Below, piece by piece: positions 61,505 to 64,000 of a DNA stretch of 64,000 nucleotides; the first letter of the stretch is position 1; every line of letters begins with the position of its first letter. Source of the DNA: Lathyrus oleraceus (taxonomy: Eukaryota; Streptophyta; Magnoliopsida; Fabales; Fabaceae). A model generated the notes under the pieces. The model was given only the letters and a program-made list of their open reading frames with translations, did no database searches and was not told where the DNA came from. The DNA lies in contig NC_066584.1 of assembly GCF_024323335.1 (NCBI RefSeq), positions 433,995,408 through 434,059,407 of the forward strand, in the 5' to 3' direction. The translations under genes were made by a program, and so were the position numbers.

Positions 61505-61671
61505 AGGTCATACACTACCGAAGAAGGAAAATCACAACTCTCTTTATTTCATAGCAAAGATTACTACATCATGTGATCATAATATCACAAAACATTGAAA
61601 ACAAAGTCACCAAACTAGATGGGTGCAGCTTCTCTCAACCCTTTATTCTTTATTGATCACATCACCACGCT

Positions 61672-62083
61672 CTAATTTAGAACTGTAAATCAAGAAAAAT
61701 AGAAATCATATTTAATAAAATTAATAAAAAGAAAGCGCTAGAACAAGAACATGCAATAATAAATAAAAAAGAAATTATGTGATTATTAATTACGTACCGC
61801 AACCAAAAGATGGAAGGTTGCACAAAGAAGTAAGTTGAGAACCGATTCTGAGAGTGTTACAGAGACAATCACGGTTGGTTGCTTGAAGTGCATTGCAGCA
61901 GTCAGCACTAGGGTTAGTGTTGGAGGCACCAGGCACAACAAATGGTGCACATACATTCAGATTTGTAAGCTGAGCTGGACAACTATTACTTTGTGCCTCA
62001 CCCATTTTCACATGAGTTCCTAAAGCCATAACCAATAGTAGCATCATTGCAATTTGACACCTCATTGAAACAATACCTGCCAT
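61672..62083 (-). CDS. FIL1-like non-specific lipid transfer protein, copy 2 (two exons)
   Basis: Exon 1 is 62083-61798 and exon 2 is 61682-61672, minus strand, with the same G/GTACGT donor and TTTACAG/TT acceptor as copy 1. The 98-residue product also ends FGCVLN. It differs from copy 1 at eight residues (V11I, V13M, A18V, V19M, V37A, D57N, A81G, Q87L). Four lie in the signal peptide and none at a cysteine, so both copies look functional. TATA box and AATAAA are conserved. Secreted lipid-binding role by family. Confidence 0.88.
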
Positions 62084-62148
62084 GACAATTTTCTAGTTAT
62101 TAAACTTGTTTATCAAAGGTCTGTGATGTATGATATGAAATGTCCCCA

Positions 62149-62155
62149 ATTTATA
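62149..62155 (-). promoter_or_regulatory. TATA box of LTP gene 2
   Basis: TATAAAT on the minus strand, 66 bases before the ATG, as in copy 1. Confidence 0.6.
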
Positions 62156-62677
62156 GTTCATTTTGGTGTTGAAAACTTGGTTATTTTCATGAGTGACCTA
62201 ACTAGAGTTTTTCGGCTCACAATATTTGTGTTGAAATTGAAAAGCCAACATGACACTTTATATATTTAGCGTTGTTTGTTTTAATTTTCAAAATTATTTT
62301 CTTTTTTATATATTTTTAAAAATGGTTTTTAATTTTTTTTTAAATATTACAATATTTTATAACATAAATATATTATTGAAGATTAAAACACAATCATAAT
62401 CGTAATTTTTTTAAAATTATATTTCAAAAATAATTTTTATGATAAATTATTTGAAATAACTTCAAAATTAAAGTAATTATTTTAAAATTTCATATTTAAA
62501 AAAAAAGTTGTAATAAAATGATGATATACTTAAAATAACATTTAAGAATAACTATTCAAATTAAATTTTTAATTAAATGTTTTATAAAAAAAATTTGTAT
62601 ATTTTTTTTAAACAAAAATATATAAAACGGTAGGAATCAATTTAAAAAAACTAAAAAAACTGGCCTTTAATTTAAAG

Positions 62678-63336
62678 TGGAAGTGGTTCTTCAAGTGGAG
62701 AAAGTTCTTGCTCAAGCGACGAATCGACAAAGATGTGTTGTATGACCAACAAAGGAAAGAAAAAAAATGTAAGTCACTTTAAGCCTAAATCTACTGATTA
62801 CTTATATTATTCTCAATTGCAAGAGTCTTTTGAAAATCTACAAAGATAAATCATAGAAGCTTTCAAAAAGCTTGCTTCAAACAAAATTTTGTTTTCTCAT
62901 TTGTAAGCTAAAATGTTGAAAAATGAAAAGAATATGGAAGATCTAAGGAAATATATGAGACATTTTAAAAGATAAATGTGATGATAATAAAATCTCATGG
63001 TTTGGGTGTAAGACTTGTCATATTTGGCAAAAATAATCAAGAGATCTTAAAGCCAAGTTGAACAAAGCTTTGCAACCCAAAGTCACTTTTGCTATTGACA
63101 CTTCAAAATATGATATGCCTTCTCATAATCTTTATAGAATGTATAATTCTATGGAAACGAGTTCAAATAGCAAAAGAGCATCTTCTCACAATATTTATTG
63201 CCATTATTGTTGCATGAAGGGTCATACCATTGCAAAGTGTAACTTTAGGAGACTCTTGGTCCCCAAGGGCACTCATCAATGGTTGCCTAAATTCAACCAA
63301 GATTTCATTAATCATCAAGGATCCAATGAAGATTAA
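62678..63336 (+). pseudogene. Sirevirus-like gag C-terminal remnant, copy 2
   Basis: Homologue of 51340-52001 with more stops in the coiled-coil part (for example after FENLQR and after FSHL). The last 92 codons are open, with knuckle CHYCCMKGHTIAKC and tail LVPKGTHQWLPK. Confidence 0.68.
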
Positions 63337-63774
63337 GTACCTAGCACTAGTCGTTTATCTTGAAAGATAAATGTCTTGGCACTATGAAGAGAGTATGGGA
63401 TCTCATCCGTGGAAGCTCAAGACATAATACTTGTGACACTTCTCTATTTCTTGACTTTGTGACAAAGAAGATAGAATGTGTTGCTAAAGAGGTTAATGAT
63501 TAGTGCTCTTTTAATTGGTAAAAGTGTATTGACTATTACTAATTTTTTCTATCCGAGAAGTGTCGGAAAATAGTATTGTTCTTAATGATGTAGGTTATCT
63601 TCGACAAAGACATACTCAAGTTTATCAAATTAGGGATTGATCAACCTAAGATGAGAAAACGTAAGGAGAAGTATGATGATTATCATAATTGAACAAGATT
63701 GAAAGTCCAACTATTACGATGATCATCAAGTCAATGAGATTTTTGGACACATTATTAGTAGCACTCTCAAATAC

Positions 63775-63972
63775 TTGTACAAAGAGAAAAGTGGTATGAG
63801 CATTTTGGTTATGTTTGTGTTTGTGGCACTTGTTGCGTTCATTTCAACTTTCGTCCGAAAGTCTCTCGTGGAATGCTTGTGCATCCTCCATCTTCCGTAC
63901 AGTGAGGTTATATCGTTTCAATCCTTTTTATTATTTCGTAAGTCAGTATTTCTTTACCTGTTTATTTTTTGA
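63775..63972 (+). pseudogene. Small open frame with one membrane segment, copy 2
   Basis: 65 codons, the homologue of 52439-52663. The hydrophobic segment is intact; the frame diverges after ECLCIL through small indels. Confidence 0.35.
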
Positions 63973-64000
63973 AGGTATATGATGTAGTATGTGTATGACA

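Larger units (their letters stand above)
61505..64000. repeat. Segmental duplication, right copy (runs off the window)
   Basis: Same order and orientation as 50181-52670: LTP gene, AT-rich spacer, gag remnant, small membrane ORF. Divergence is visible throughout (substitutions and short indels), so the duplication is older than the copia insertion. Confidence 0.9.

Overview
The window is plant nuclear repeat DNA, almost certainly from a legume and probably from the Fabeae (pea/vetch type). The basis is a 5.2-kb-LTR Ogre element, large Athila, Sirevirus and copia elements, low GC, and two eight-cysteine LTP genes with a plant-type terminal intron. The organism call is inference. No rRNA, tRNA, prokaryotic operon or CRISPR is present.

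Layout. (1) 1-887 is the RT/RNase H end of a decayed Ty1/copia element. Its last codons resume at 23102-23180, and its 3' LTR lies at 23187-23268 plus 48473-48883. (2) An Ogre (Ty3/gypsy, Tat lineage) insertion occupies 888-23096, bounded by the target duplication ATCAT. It is a tandem structure: a 154-bp LTR stub, the 3' end of an internal region, a full LTR (2560-7773), a full internal region with broken ORF1, gag and pol (7774-17883), and a full LTR (17884-23096). (3) An Athila-lineage Ty3/gypsy element occupies 23269-48467, bounded by the target duplication TTGTG and inserted in the copia 3' LTR. After one coding copy (broken gag-pol, open ORF3) it runs into an array of six LTRs separated by five 1.06-1.11-kb spacers, each spacer a copy of only the last part of the internal region.

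(4) From 48884 the sequence is older, AT-rich and gene-bearing. A FIL1-like lipid-transfer-protein gene (50341-50750, minus strand) is followed by a Sirevirus-like remnant (gag, small membrane ORF, env-position ORF, purine tracts). (5) The gene and the start of the Sirevirus remnant are repeated from about 61505 to the window end, a tandem segmental duplication of about 5.7 kb. (6) A fresh, structurally complete Ty1/copia element (55504-61154, target duplication GGAAA, one 1331-codon open gag-pol, LTRs differing visibly by one base) inserted later and stretched the duplication period to about 11.3 kb.

Functionally, only the two LTP genes look like host genes and only the 55504-61154 element looks capable of coding for its own transposition. 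The least explained signals are families of small hairpins with paired base changes in the Athila LTR and ORF3 leader and in the Ogre LTR and 3' region, and the multi-LTR array, which looks built by recombination rather than by transposition.
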